Assembly: GCF_024346975.1 (NCBI RefSeq)
Contig: NZ_AP024886.1
Location: 496,001-560,000 of the forward strand
From: Vibrio neonatus
Lineage (GTDB): Bacteria > Pseudomonadota > Gammaproteobacteria > Enterobacterales > Vibrionaceae
Reading direction: 5' to 3'
Length of the DNA: 64,000 nt
A program made the translations under genes and the position numbers. Under the pieces are notes generated by a model. The model was not told the DNA's origin. It saw only the letters and a program-made list of their open reading frames with translations, and did no database searches. This document shows positions 9,486 through 17,990 of the stretch, one piece after another. Every line of letters starts with the position of its first letter. The first letter of the stretch is position 1.

Positions 9486-10841
9486 ATGAATCTTGAATTG
9501 GACAATTTAGATATCATAGGCAGGCATACACCTGATCCGTTGCGATTTGCCTTTGAGAAGAAAAAGGGCGCGCACGCTGGAGGAGTGGCTAAGCCGGTAT
9601 CTCCAGATCTGGTGCAGTCTACATTAACCAACGCCTTCTCAAAATCTGGGGAAAAGACGCCACGTTGTTTGTATATCCATATCCCTTTTTGTCGTGTGCG
9701 TTGCACTTACTGCAACTTTTTCCAATACGCGTCTAGCACTCAGTTAATTGATCGCTATTTTGCTGCTCTAAAAAAAGAGCTGATGTGGAAGGCGAGTATG
9801 CCTTGGAGTCAAGACTACCCATTCCAAGCGGTTTACATTGGTGGTGGCACGCCTACCGATCTCAGCGCAGCGCAAATTAAAGAACTGGCTCAGCTGGTGC
9901 ATCGTCACTTTCCATTAACTCCAGATTGCGAGTTCACCCTAGAAGGTCGTATTAATCGTTTTGACGACCACAAATTTGAGTCGGCACTTGAAGGCGGTAT
10001 CAATCGTTTCTCTTTTGGCGTGCAAAGCTTTGATACTAAGGTGCGCCGCAGTGCTAAACGTCTTAATGACGGCGATGAGGTGCTAGAACGTTTACAACAT
10101 TTTGTAAGTTACAACAGTGCACCGATTGTGATTGATCTTTTATATGGATTGCCACATCAAACCTTAGATACATGGGCGAAAGATCTAGAACTTTACCTAG
10201 AAAGTGGTGCCAATGGGGTCGATCTGTATCAATTAATCGAAATGCAGAATCTGCCGATGGGACGTTTGGTCGCACAAGGTAAATTACCCCAGCCAGCCAA
10301 TACACAAACCAAAGCCAGCATGTTCCAAATGGGTGTTGAGTTTATGGCTCAGCATCACCAAACGCGTCTAAGTGTCAATCACTGGAGTTCGGGCAACCGC
10401 GAGCGTTCAATTTATAACAGCTTAGCGAAAACCTCCGCACAAGTAATGCCTTTAGGTGCAGGCGCTGGTGGCACAGTAAATGGCATTAGCTCAATGCAAT
10501 ATCGTGATATGGACAAATATATAGCCGCTGGTGAAGCGAATGAATTTGCCGCGGCAATGGCGTTTCATCGCTCCCCGAACGCGAACATTGAAGCCATCAT
10601 TAAAGCGGCCTTTGATCGCGGTGTATTAAGTGCGAATGCCCTGCCAAATGGGATGTTTGAACGCCTTCAGCCTCTTTTCCAAGCGTGGAAAAAGAACGGT
10701 TTAGTTGAGCTGGCTAACGGCTATTTATCATTAACTTTAGCGGGGCAGTTTTGGTCTGTCACGCTAGCGCAAAACCTTATTCAGGTTGTCTCAAGCAACC
10801 AACCACAACCACATAACAAGAAAATAACACAAGCTGCATAA
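9486..10841 (+). CDS. hutW: Radical SAM haem-utilisation protein HutW
   Basis: This 451-residue HemN/HemW-like radical SAM protein carries the 4Fe-4S cluster motif CRVRCTYCNFF (CX3CX2C) near residue 69. The SAM-binding VYIGGGTPT lies near residue 118. HutW is related to ChuW, which opens the haem ring anaerobically to release iron; in Vibrio it works with HutX and HutZ. The start is the ATG at 9486 in an A-rich leader. It is first in hutW-hutX-hutZ; the hutX ATG lies 18 bp after its stop. Confidence 0.93.
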   Translation: MNLELDNLDIIGRHTPDPLRFAFEKKKGAHAGGVAKPVSPDLVQSTLTNAFSKSGEKTPRCLYIHIPFCRVRCTYCNFFQYASSTQLIDRYFAALKKELMWKASMPWSQDYPFQAVYIGGGTPTDLSAAQIKELAQLVHRHFPLTPDCEFTLEGRINRFDDHKFESALEGGINRFSFGVQSFDTKVRRSAKRLNDGDEVLERLQHFVSYNSAPIVIDLLYGLPHQTLDTWAKDLELYLESGANGVDLYQLIEMQNLPMGRLVAQGKLPQPANTQTKASMFQMGVEFMAQHHQTRLSVNHWSSGNRERSIYNSLAKTSAQVMPLGAGAGGTVNGISSMQYRDMDKYIAAGEANEFAAAMAFHRSPNANIEAIIKAAFDRGVLSANALPNGMFERLQPLFQAWKKNGLVELANGYLSLTLAGQFWSVTLAQNLIQVVSSNQPQPHNKKITQAA

Positions 10842-10859
10842 TTGATTTTAGGGGAAAAG

Positions 10860-11381
10860 ATGTATAGCAAATTAAGCAAACAACAAGTATTAGAAGCTGT
10901 CGCTACTTTGATGGAGAAGGATGACTCGGTGCCTGTCTCTGAAATGTCGACGCAGCTAGGTCTAACCGAAGGTGAGATCTCTTTTGTACTGCCTTCTAGC
11001 ATGATGACGGCTATTTCCGGTGAGCATGCACAGGCTATTTTAGAAGCTCTACCTGCATGGGGCAAAGTAACGACTATTGTGCATTCATGTGGTTCGATAT
11101 TTGAGTACAAAGCGCCTTTTCCTAAAGGTAAGGTGGCGCACGGCTATTACAACCTAATGGGGCGTGAAGGTGAATTACATGGGCATCTGAAACTGGAATT
11201 GGTTAAACATATTGCCGTCGTTTCAAAACCATTTCATAAGATGGAAAGCCACTATATTGGCTTTTTTGATGAGAGTGGCGAGTGTGTGTTCAAGGTCTAT
11301 TTAGGCCGTGACCAAAAGCGTCAATTATTCCCAGAACAACTAGAAAAACTAGCTCAACTTAAAAAGGAATTCGCACAATGA
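10860..11381 (+). CDS. hutX: Haem utilisation cytosolic carrier HutX
   Basis: This 173-residue HutX/ChuX-family protein binds haem and hands it to HutZ in the cytoplasm. Family landmarks include AILEALPAWGKVTTIVHSCG and HKMESHYIGFFDESG. The in-frame ATG at 10860 is chosen over one at 10842 because AGGGGAA sits at the right distance before it. It overlaps hutZ by four bases (ATGA). Confidence 0.92.
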   Translation: MYSKLSKQQVLEAVATLMEKDDSVPVSEMSTQLGLTEGEISFVLPSSMMTAISGEHAQAILEALPAWGKVTTIVHSCGSIFEYKAPFPKGKVAHGYYNLMGREGELHGHLKLELVKHIAVVSKPFHKMESHYIGFFDESGECVFKVYLGRDQKRQLFPEQLEKLAQLKKEFAQ

Positions 11382-12031
11382 GTGCCCATGATCAAGATGG
11401 AAAGAGTCGCGCAGAAATAAAGCAGGAGCGCCTACAGGGTCGTTTAGGACCTGAAGTTCAAGAATTTCGTGATGCTTGCAAGAGTTTACAGCTAGCAACT
11501 ATCACCAAAGATGGCTTACCGCACGTAAGCTACGCGCCTTTTGCGTTTAATAATGCCGGTTATTACATTTTGGTCAGTGATCTTGCGGCACATGGTAAGA
11601 ATCTAAAATCGAATAAGAATGTGTCGATTATGATGGTAGAGGATGAAGCCTCTGCCAACAATGTGCACGCCAGAAAGCGCCTGACATTTGATACTACCGC
11701 TGAGCACCTAGATAAAACCTCTCAGCAAGGTATTGAAGGGGTGCAAGCATTACAACAACGTTTTGGTGAAATGGCGCAAAACTTAGCTAAGTTAGGTGAC
11801 TTTAACCTCTACAAATTAACGCCAAGTAACGGGCGTTACGTAAAAGGGTTTGGGCAAGCGTTTAATGTATCAGGTAATGATCTAGTGGATTTTCTGCACT
11901 TATCTGAAGGGCATGGGCATGGACAGCATGAGAAACAAAGCGCTGAGAAACAAAGCACTGAGAGCCAAAGCATTGCACAACAGGGCGTTGATCATAAAAG
12001 CATAGCTGAGCCAATACCTGAACAAAACTAA
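11378..12031 (+). CDS. hutZ: Haem-degrading protein HutZ with repetitive C-terminal tail
   Basis: HutZ is a pyridoxamine-phosphate-oxidase-fold (split beta-barrel) enzyme that oxidatively cleaves haem delivered by HutX. The core (residues about 1-172) contains FRDACKSLQLATITKDGLPH and LYKLTPSNGRYVKGFGQAF, then DLVDFLHLSEGHGHGQH, the His-rich end seen in HutZ. A further ~35-residue tail is made of 5-residue repeats (EKQSA, EKQST, ESQSI) from a 15-bp tandem repeat. At 217 residues it is therefore longer than ordinary HutZ (about 175). The tail is probably disordered. Confidence 0.92.
   Translation: MSAHDQDGKSRAEIKQERLQGRLGPEVQEFRDACKSLQLATITKDGLPHVSYAPFAFNNAGYYILVSDLAAHGKNLKSNKNVSIMMVEDEASANNVHARKRLTFDTTAEHLDKTSQQGIEGVQALQQRFGEMAQNLAKLGDFNLYKLTPSNGRYVKGFGQAFNVSGNDLVDFLHLSEGHGHGQHEKQSAEKQSTESQSIAQQGVDHKSIAEPIPEQN
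11930..11974 (+). repeat. 15-bp tandem repeat, three units, inside hutZ
   Basis: Three in-frame 15-bp units start with gagaaacaaagcgct and drift slightly (second gagaaacaaagcact, third gagagccaaagcatt). The unit is a multiple of three, so copy-number change would lengthen or shorten the HutZ tail without frameshift. Confidence 0.8.
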
Positions 12032-12037
12032 TCTCTA

Positions 12038-12056
12038 GCTCTCACATATAGAGAGC
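12038..12056 (+). terminator. Small hairpin between hutZ and hutA
   Basis: A 6-bp stem (gctctc with gagagc, 7-nt loop) is followed by AAAA rather than T residues. It may attenuate or process the message but is not a convincing terminator. Confidence 0.25.
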
Positions 12057-12144
12057 AAAAACGATAAGCACTCTTCATGCTGACTTTGAGCATTCTTAGT
12101 CGGTAGGGTTTTTACAACTTTATAAATGGATTTTTGGTCTAATC

Positions 12145-14307
12145 ATGTATAAAAAAACAACTTTAGCCGTTGCCATCAGTGCAATTGTGGCCTCGTCAGC
12201 AGTGTTTGCTGAGGAAACATATACGTTTGATGAAGTGGTCGTTTCAGCGACAAAAACAGAGCAAAATAAAAGTGATGTATCTTCATCTGTCGCAACGGTA
12301 AGTCGCGATGACTTAGATTCGCAGATGAACAATAATTTAAAAGATACCCTGAAATATACCCCAGGCGTTCAAGCGCAAGGCAGTGGTCGCTTTGGTGTTT
12401 CAGATTTCAATATTCGTGGTATGGATAATAGCCGCGTAAAAGTGATGGTGGACTCGGTACAACAGCCATTCTCATACAACCCAGGTTCAACCCAACAACG
12501 TAAATACCCAAACACCATTGAAACCGACACTTTAGCGGGTATTGAAGTGAGTAAAGGTTCGTCGTCTAGCCTGTATGGTTCAGATGCGATTGGTGGCGTG
12601 GTACTAATGCGTACCAAAAATCCGGATGACGTATTAATCACCGATGGCGATGAAAATCGTTTTGGCATTAAATCTGGCTATTCATCAGTAAATAATGAGT
12701 TTAAAAACACCGCTACTTGGGCAATGCGCCAAGGTAAGTGGGAAACATTGACCATGTTTACTTACGCGGATGGTAATGAGCATCAAACACACGGTGACGG
12801 CGCTGATATTGAAGGCGAAGATCGCGGGGCTGCGGATCCTGCTGATACAGAACTATACAACGGTTTGGTTAAAGCATTTTATCAAGTAAATGATGCGCAC
12901 CGAGTGGGTTTGACGTTTGAATACTTTGACCGAACTTACGATGAGACAGTACTTTCTCAAGAAGGGTGGGAAATATTCCCAGGCTTCCAGTATTCAGACG
13001 TTAGCGCTAAAGACAATACCACTCGAACTCGTATTGGTTTAGATCATGAGTGGGCGCTAGATAGCGTGATAGCGGATGATTTGAAATGGACGGTGTCATA
13101 CCAGCTTTCTGAATCACACTCAGATAACTACGATACGACAAATTACACGGCGAATGGCTTCCCAATTTTCCAAGATCGTATTCGTAACCGCCAAAGAGTG
13201 GCAAGCGATGACTCCATCCAGTTTGATATGCAGTTTAATAAAGTGATTGTTGCAGATACGCATTATCATGAACTGACCTACGGTGCGAGTTTCTTACACA
13301 ACGACTTTAGCTTAGAGAACACCGATCACTTTATTCAAAGTGGCACAGGTGCTCCGCCAAGCTCAGCTCCGGGTAGCACTGGCTTACCTGATGCAACGGT
13401 TCAGCAGTGGGGCGTATTCTTCCAAGATCAAGCCTTCTTGATGGATGAAAAATTGGTGTTAACGGCAGGCGTTCGTTACGACTCGTTTAAAACAGACCCT
13501 GAAGCAAACGATGGTTACGCTGATACTCATGCAAGTAACTCTGATGATGCCTTTACTGGCCGTGTAGGTGCTGTGTACCACGTTGCGGATGCATTTAGCC
13601 CTTATGTTCAAGTGAGCCAAGGCTTTAAAGCGCCAACGGTTTATGACCTTTATTACTTCTACAACCAAGGCGCTATCTTCTATGGTAACCCAGATCTGAA
13701 AGCAGAAAAGAGTCTTTCTTATGAGCTAGGTTTCCGTGGGAAAGGTAATATTTATCAGTATGAAGTCAGTGGTTTCTACAATGAATACGATGATTTCATT
13801 ACCACAGAAAAAGTGGGTACTGATCCTGCAACCGGACGTGATATTTTCACTTCAGTTAACATCGATGAAGCGCGAATCTATGGTGCAGAAGCGTCTGGTA
13901 CGGTGCTTGGACCAATGGGTACTTACACTAAGTTAAGTGTGGCTTACGCGTATGGTGAAGATGTGAATACTGGTCGTGAACTGGATTCTGTTGCACCGCT
14001 AACGGGTGTGATTGGCTTAGGTTATGACAGCGAAAACAACATGTTTGGTGGTTTGATTAACTTCACTATGGTCGCAAGTAAAGACGAGTGGACAGAAGAA
14101 GATAACGTTGAAGCGCCAGCATATAACCTACTTGATATCACCGCTTACTACCGTCCAATGAACGATCTGACACTGCGTGCTGGTCTATTTAACGTAATGG
14201 ACGAAAAGTACTGGTTGTATGAAGATTTACGAGGCAACACCGAGAAAACTGACTTTGAAACACAAGCCGGTCGTAACTGGGGTGTGAGCTTAGAATATTT
14301 CTTCTAA
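12145..14307 (+). CDS. hutA: TonB-dependent outer-membrane haem receptor (HutA/HupA-like)
   Basis: A 720-residue TonB-dependent receptor. The signal peptide ends about residue 22 (AVFA then EETY), followed by the TonB box TFDEVVVSATK. The plug domain includes FNIRGMDNSRVKVMVDSVQQ and KGSSSSLYGSDAIGGVV. The 22-strand barrel has the haem-receptor block GFKAPTVYDLYY...GNPDLKAEKS, corresponding to the FRAP and NPNL boxes with Lys and Asp substitutions. It ends in an aromatic residue (SLEYFF). It lies downstream of hutZ on the same strand after 113 bp with a weak hairpin and no clear Fur box, so read-through from the hutW promoter is possible. HutR is the alternative name; a haem substrate is inferred. 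Confidence 0.85.
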   Translation: MYKKTTLAVAISAIVASSAVFAEETYTFDEVVVSATKTEQNKSDVSSSVATVSRDDLDSQMNNNLKDTLKYTPGVQAQGSGRFGVSDFNIRGMDNSRVKVMVDSVQQPFSYNPGSTQQRKYPNTIETDTLAGIEVSKGSSSSLYGSDAIGGVVLMRTKNPDDVLITDGDENRFGIKSGYSSVNNEFKNTATWAMRQGKWETLTMFTYADGNEHQTHGDGADIEGEDRGAADPADTELYNGLVKAFYQVNDAHRVGLTFEYFDRTYDETVLSQEGWEIFPGFQYSDVSAKDNTTRTRIGLDHEWALDSVIADDLKWTVSYQLSESHSDNYDTTNYTANGFPIFQDRIRNRQRVASDDSIQFDMQFNKVIVADTHYHELTYGASFLHNDFSLENTDHFIQSGTGAPPSSAPGSTGLPDATVQQWGVFFQDQAFLMDEKLVLTAGVRYDSFKTDPEANDGYADTHASNSDDAFTGRVGAVYHVADAFSPYVQVSQGFKAPTVYDLYYFYNQGAIFYGNPDLKAEKSLSYELGFRGKGNIYQYEVSGFYNEYDDFITTEKVGTDPATGRDIFTSVNIDEARIYGAEASGTVLGPMGTYTKLSVAYAYGEDVNTGRELDSVAPLTGVIGLGYDSENNMFGGLINFTMVASKDEWTEEDNVEAPAYNLLDITAYYRPMNDLTLRAGLFNVMDEKYWLYEDLRGNTEKTDFETQAGRNWGVSLEYFF

Positions 14308-14323
14308 CTTGATTTAATCTATT

Positions 14324-14358
14324 AACACTCTACTGGGCGTCTAGCTTAGTAGAGTGTT
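14324..14358 (+). terminator. Terminator of the hut receptor gene
   Basis: An 11-bp perfect stem (aacactctact with agtagagtgtt) starts 17 bases after the stop and is followed by a T-rich stretch (tgttgtttat). Confidence 0.7.
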
Positions 14359-14408
14359 TGTTGTTTATATTGATGATGATTTTTATCTGCGCCTCTCATA
14401 CCAATCTT

Positions 14409-14570
14409 ATACCAATCACACTAAGTAAGTGATCAGAGCTAGCGCAGGAAAAATGCTCGAGAACAAGGCAGAATTTTTCGATAAGTAGTTATTCTACAAT
14501 CAAAAATTCTAACGCCGTTATCGAGCATTTTAACAAGCTAGAATGACCAGTTATTTGGTACGATTGGTAT
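14409..14570 (+). mobile_element. 162-bp palindromic MITE-like element, copy A
   Basis: The element is bounded by ATACCAATC and GATTGGTAT. Its two halves are imperfect reverse complements (for example AATGCTCGA with TCGAGCATT, and GATCAGAGCTAG with CTAGAATGACCAG). It encodes nothing. It is nearly identical, with three substitutions seen by eye, to an inverted copy of the same length at 38668-38829. Its right half recurs at 17757-17838. An extra ATACCAATC sits 11 bp to its left, as if a second end were left behind. Confidence 0.85.
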
Positions 14571-14621
14571 TAATGCCTCATCTAGATTGAACTATCCTTT
14601 CTATGACTAAACTTCATTTCA

Positions 14622-14639
14622 ATACATACTGCAATGTAT
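14622..14639. promoter_or_regulatory. Inverted repeat upstream of ABC exporter
   Basis: ATACAT and ATGTAT are separated by six bases in the leader of the exporter gene, about 65 bp before its start. It looks like an operator half-site pair. No regulator can be named. Confidence 0.25.
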
Positions 14640-14704
14640 ACAGCAAGGCATACAATGAATGCAATTTGTCATCGATTTACTACCTCAAATAAGAAGGATC
14701 TTGC

Positions 14705-16510
14705 GTGATAAAACAAGACGTTGGCACTGCGCCGACACTCAATAAGCAGTGGTTATATCAACAAGCATTGAAACACAAAAAAATGCTCATCTACGCCAAT
14801 GTAATCGCCTTTCTAGCTACGTTAATCAGTGTGCCTATTCCGCTTTTGTTGCCGCTTATGGTTGATGAAGTGCTGCTGAATAAACCCGCACAAGGGTTAG
14901 AGTTTCTAAATCGCTTTTTACCGCAAAGCATACAAACCGCATCAGGCTATATAGTGACTGTTCTGCTGATGATCATCGTGATGAGGATTGTGAGCCAAGC
15001 ACTGAATATCTTGCAAACTCGCCAATTTACTTTGGTCTCAAAGCGTCTCACTTGTCAGCTTAGGCAGTGGATTTTGGACAAGTTGGGTCGCGTGTCGATG
15101 CAACAATACGAAGAAAAAGGCAGTGGCGGGCTCACATCGCACTTAGTCACCGATATTGAAACCATAGACAAATTCATTGGCTCAACACTGAGCCGATTTG
15201 TCATTAGTGTATTAACGGTTATCGGTACGGGCGGAATTTTATTGTGGCTCAATTGGCAGCTGGGCTTGTTCATTATTTTGATGAACCCAGTGGTTATTTA
15301 TTTGTCTCGCCACCTTGGACAACGAGTTAAACATCTTAAAAAGAAAGAAAACCAAGCATTTGAACGTTTCCAGCAACGTTTAGTTGAAACCTTAGATGGC
15401 ATCTATCAGTTGCGAGCGGCAAATAGAGAGCAAGAATATCTAGGGCGATTAAAGCAAGACGCAGAATCGATTCGTGTGGATGCAGACAAATACGCATGGC
15501 AATCTGATGCGGCCAATCGCTTGTCGTTTTTAATGTTTTTAATCGGCTTTGAGATCTTCCGAGCGGCCGCTATGTTAATGGTGCTGTTTAGTGATTTAAG
15601 CATAGGGCAAATTTTTGCTGTATTTGGCTATCTATGGTTTATGTTGTCGCCAGTGCAAGAACTGCTCAGTATCCAATATTCATGGTATAGCGCATCAGCG
15701 GCCATGAAACGCTTAAATGGCATCCTTGAAATGCCTGAAGAGTACCGACCAAAAGCCAGCGTCAATCCGTTTACTCAAGGCGACCCGATAGAGATCGAGT
15801 TTAAAAATGTCAGCTTTGCTTATGATTCTGAGCGCAATATTTTGGATGATTTTTCGCTGATCATTCCCAAAGGAAAACGGGTGGCATTAGTGGGCGCTTC
15901 AGGCGGAGGGAAATCCACCTTAATTCAGCTTTTATTGGGGATTTACCAAAAAGATAGCGGGCAAATATTGGTCAATGGACACAGTATTGAAACGGTCAGT
16001 TACGAAGCGTTGCGTCAAGAGTTAGCGGTCGTGTTACAGCAACCGATGATTTTCAACGATACCTTACGTCAAAACCTCACTTTAGGTAAGGACTACCATG
16101 AAGATGAACTTTGGAGTGCTCTTGAGGTAGCGCAACTTAGCGATTTACGACATACATTACCCAATGGATTAGATTCGCATATAGGTCGACAAGGGGTGCG
16201 TTTATCCGGCGGTCAGCGACAAAGGCTTGCCATTGCAAGGATGGTATTGAGTAACCCTGAATTGGTTATTTTAGATGAAGCGACCTCAGCGCTGGATACG
16301 TCAACAGAAGCGCAATTACACACGGCATTAAATCGTTTTTTGAAAAATCGAACTACTTTGATTGTGGCGCATCGTTTATCGGCTGTAAAACAGGCCGACC
16401 TTATCTATGTATTAGAAGATGGCAAAGTCATTCAGTCGGGTACGCACTTAGATTTGATTGAAACGGATGGTTTATATCAAACCTTATATGGCAGTTTACA
16501 AGCTGGCTAA
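14705..16510 (+). CDS. ABC exporter, fused membrane and ATPase domains
   Basis: This 601-residue half-transporter has six predicted membrane spans (residues about 30-310) followed by a nucleotide-binding domain. The order is Walker A GASGGGKST, Q-loop, signature RLSGGQRQRLAIARM, Walker B LVILDEATSALD, and H-loop IVAHRLSAVKQAD. It belongs to the MsbA/LapB-type exporter superfamily and would act as a homodimer in the inner membrane. Translation starts at a GTG (14705) preceded by AAGGA. It has no partner adaptor or outer-membrane gene nearby, so the substrate is unknown. Its position after the haem locus is suggestive only. Confidence 0.85.
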   Translation: MIKQDVGTAPTLNKQWLYQQALKHKKMLIYANVIAFLATLISVPIPLLLPLMVDEVLLNKPAQGLEFLNRFLPQSIQTASGYIVTVLLMIIVMRIVSQALNILQTRQFTLVSKRLTCQLRQWILDKLGRVSMQQYEEKGSGGLTSHLVTDIETIDKFIGSTLSRFVISVLTVIGTGGILLWLNWQLGLFIILMNPVVIYLSRHLGQRVKHLKKKENQAFERFQQRLVETLDGIYQLRAANREQEYLGRLKQDAESIRVDADKYAWQSDAANRLSFLMFLIGFEIFRAAAMLMVLFSDLSIGQIFAVFGYLWFMLSPVQELLSIQYSWYSASAAMKRLNGILEMPEEYRPKASVNPFTQGDPIEIEFKNVSFAYDSERNILDDFSLIIPKGKRVALVGASGGGKSTLIQLLLGIYQKDSGQILVNGHSIETVSYEALRQELAVVLQQPMIFNDTLRQNLTLGKDYHEDELWSALEVAQLSDLRHTLPNGLDSHIGRQGVRLSGGQRQRLAIARMVLSNPELVILDEATSALDTSTEAQLHTALNRFLKNRTTLIVAHRLSAVKQADLIYVLEDGKVIQSGTHLDLIETDGLYQTLYGSLQAG

Positions 16511-16519
16511 GAAAAACAA

Positions 16520-16547
16520 AGCAAGGCTAACGAACATTAGCCTTGCT
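16520..16547. terminator. Bidirectional terminator
   Basis: An 11-bp perfect stem (agcaaggctaa with ttagccttgct, 6-nt loop) lies between the convergent exporter and lipoprotein genes. The A-rich left flank gives a T-tract for the leftward transcript. Confidence 0.75.
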
Positions 16548-16557
16548 CATCTGGTGA

Positions 16558-17103
16558 TTATTGAGCTTGAGGCATCTCTTTAAGCATTGAATCTACGTAG
16601 CCTTTTATTTGGTGAGTGTCTCTTTCTTGCTCAGCGCCTGCTTGAGCAAGAGAGCGCCAACGCAGTTCCATTAACGGGTAACTGTACATGGCGATGACAA
16701 TCGTGCCTTTTTGTTCACTATTGCCAAAATCTTCTGCGGGTATGCCTGTTGCAAGATGGGTTTTATTGAAAATTTCATCGTCGCTAAGCTCAGATTCAAT
16801 GGCAACGCCATAGCCAACAATAAAGTGCGGTTGTTGCGACATTGGCACTCGAATATAGCCTTTCTCGGCAAGGCTTTTGCCTATGGCTTCATTAAACATA
16901 TTTTGCACTGAGCTTTTATCGGCATCTTCATCGATATACGCTTGCCCAGATTTAGGATGCCATGCATAGGTTTTTGCACCAGACTGAATAAATTGAAAAT
17001 CGCCACTGCTAACAATGCCAATGGCAAAGTTATTATTATGCTGTGGGGTTGTGGTACAGGCAGATAAAAACAGGGCAAAAACAATTGCAAAAAACCACTT
17101 CAT
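16558..17103 (-). CDS. DUF4136 lipoprotein
   Basis: This 181-residue protein has a lipoprotein signal (MKWFFAIVFALFLSAC, lipobox LSAC) and the DUF4136 layout. AYIDEDADKSSVQNMFNEAI and a YIRVPMSQQPHFIVGYGVAI strand-helix are followed by GTIVIAMYSYPLMELRWRS. Family members are membrane-anchored proteins of unknown role. The ATG at 17103 is used rather than the GTG two codons earlier because AGAGG lies five bases before it. Next to it on the same strand is a small membrane-protein gene. Confidence 0.8.
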   Translation of the reverse strand: MKWFFAIVFALFLSACTTTPQHNNNFAIGIVSSGDFQFIQSGAKTYAWHPKSGQAYIDEDADKSSVQNMFNEAIGKSLAEKGYIRVPMSQQPHFIVGYGVAIESELSDDEIFNKTHLATGIPAEDFGNSEQKGTIVIAMYSYPLMELRWRSLAQAGAEQERDTHQIKGYVDSMLKEMPQAQ

Positions 17104-17274
17104 GAACACCTCTAAGCGTTTCTAAAAAACATTTAATATGCACAAGAGTGCATTGCATAAAAACAGCATAAACGAGCCTGCAACAGAAAGTCCAGTGAAA
17201 ACGAGAGGGCAGATAAGATGAGTTTTTATGTGATAATCAGCGATAAACAAACGGCTAGAAATTAGGCATAAAAA

Positions 17275-17303
17275 AATGGTTCATGCCAGTAGCATGAACC
17301 ATT
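17275..17303 (-). terminator. Terminator of the 49-residue membrane protein gene
   Basis: A perfect 12-bp stem (aatggttcatgc with gcatgaaccatt, 5-nt loop) is preceded by a run of A on the plus strand. This gives a classic stem plus T-tract for leftward transcription. Confidence 0.75.
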
Positions 17304-17331
17304 GCTTGTTTAGGTTTGAGAAAAAATGGAA

Positions 17332-17481
17332 TTAAAAGAAATGTCCCAAACCATGTAGTGAAGATATGATGCTAGGTAATGCAACCAAGCCTAATTTTAC
17401 GGCTATGATGATTCCAACAAATCGCCAAATATTATGCGTGGCAGCTTTGTTGATCTCTTCTGCATGTTGGCTATATATCAT
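17332..17481 (-). CDS. Small single-span membrane protein, 49 residues
   Basis: This short frame begins MIYSQHAEEINKAATHN, has one hydrophobic span (FVGIIIAVKLGLVALPSII, residues about 21-39), and ends HGLGHFF. It has a good ribosome-binding site (GAGGTG six bases before the ATG) and its own terminator 30 bp past the stop, so it is very likely a real gene. Both ends of the helix carry His residues. Its function is not recognised. Confidence 0.65.
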   Translation of the reverse strand: MIYSQHAEEINKAATHNIWRFVGIIIAVKLGLVALPSIISSLHGLGHFF

Positions 17482-17990
17482 GATAACACCTCAGGAGTTA
17501 ATGGATATGTATTCAACTTACTCGCTATTGTGATTATAAAAAGAACAGTAGGGCAAAAGTATGAGCTAGGTCTACGACTATGTATGGTTTTATGATGCCA
17601 ACCACACTATGGAAAAACGTGCGTGATAATACATTATGGGTGAGGTTTCATATCTGTGCTGTTATTTTGTTGTGATTTAAGCACGTAAAATCCGCATATA
17701 AGGATGATGACTTTACTTAGAAATGCGCTATAGGGATGTATTGATTGAACTTATACTTATTCTACAATCAAAAATTGTAACGCCGTTATCGAGCATTTTA
17801 ACAAGCTAGAATGACCAGTTATTTAGTACGATTGGTATTATCGCCGCAAAATACTTAATTGAGCGTAAATTTGTCACCATAGCGACTAATATTCATCTAT
17901 AATCATCGACCATATTTTTGGTCAGCCGCTGTTTGTGTTCTTTCGTTTGTGAAAGTGTGCACAATAGCCAACTGCTATTAGGAACAAAGA
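17482..17990. other. 509-bp gap with a half MITE and helicase leader
   Basis: No gene was seen. It contains the right half of the palindromic repeat (17757-17838), then about 150 bp of leader for the DEAD-box gene. A long leader is common in cold-regulated helicase genes, but no specific element was recognised. Confidence 0.5.
17757..17838 (+). mobile_element. Right half of palindromic MITE-like element, copy B
   Basis: These 82 bases match the right half of copy A almost exactly (TTATTCTACAATC through to GATTGGTAT). The left half, with its ATACCAATC end, is missing. It is a truncated copy upstream of a helicase gene. Confidence 0.8.

Larger units (their letters stand above)
14308..14704. 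other. 397-bp gap: terminator, palindromic repeat, operator-like inverted repeat
   Basis: The gap between the haem receptor and the ABC exporter holds the terminator at 14324-14358, a 162-bp palindromic repeat (14409-14570) with an extra copy of its end at 14398-14406, and an ATACAT/ATGTAT inverted repeat at 14622-14639. No gene was seen. Confidence 0.7.
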
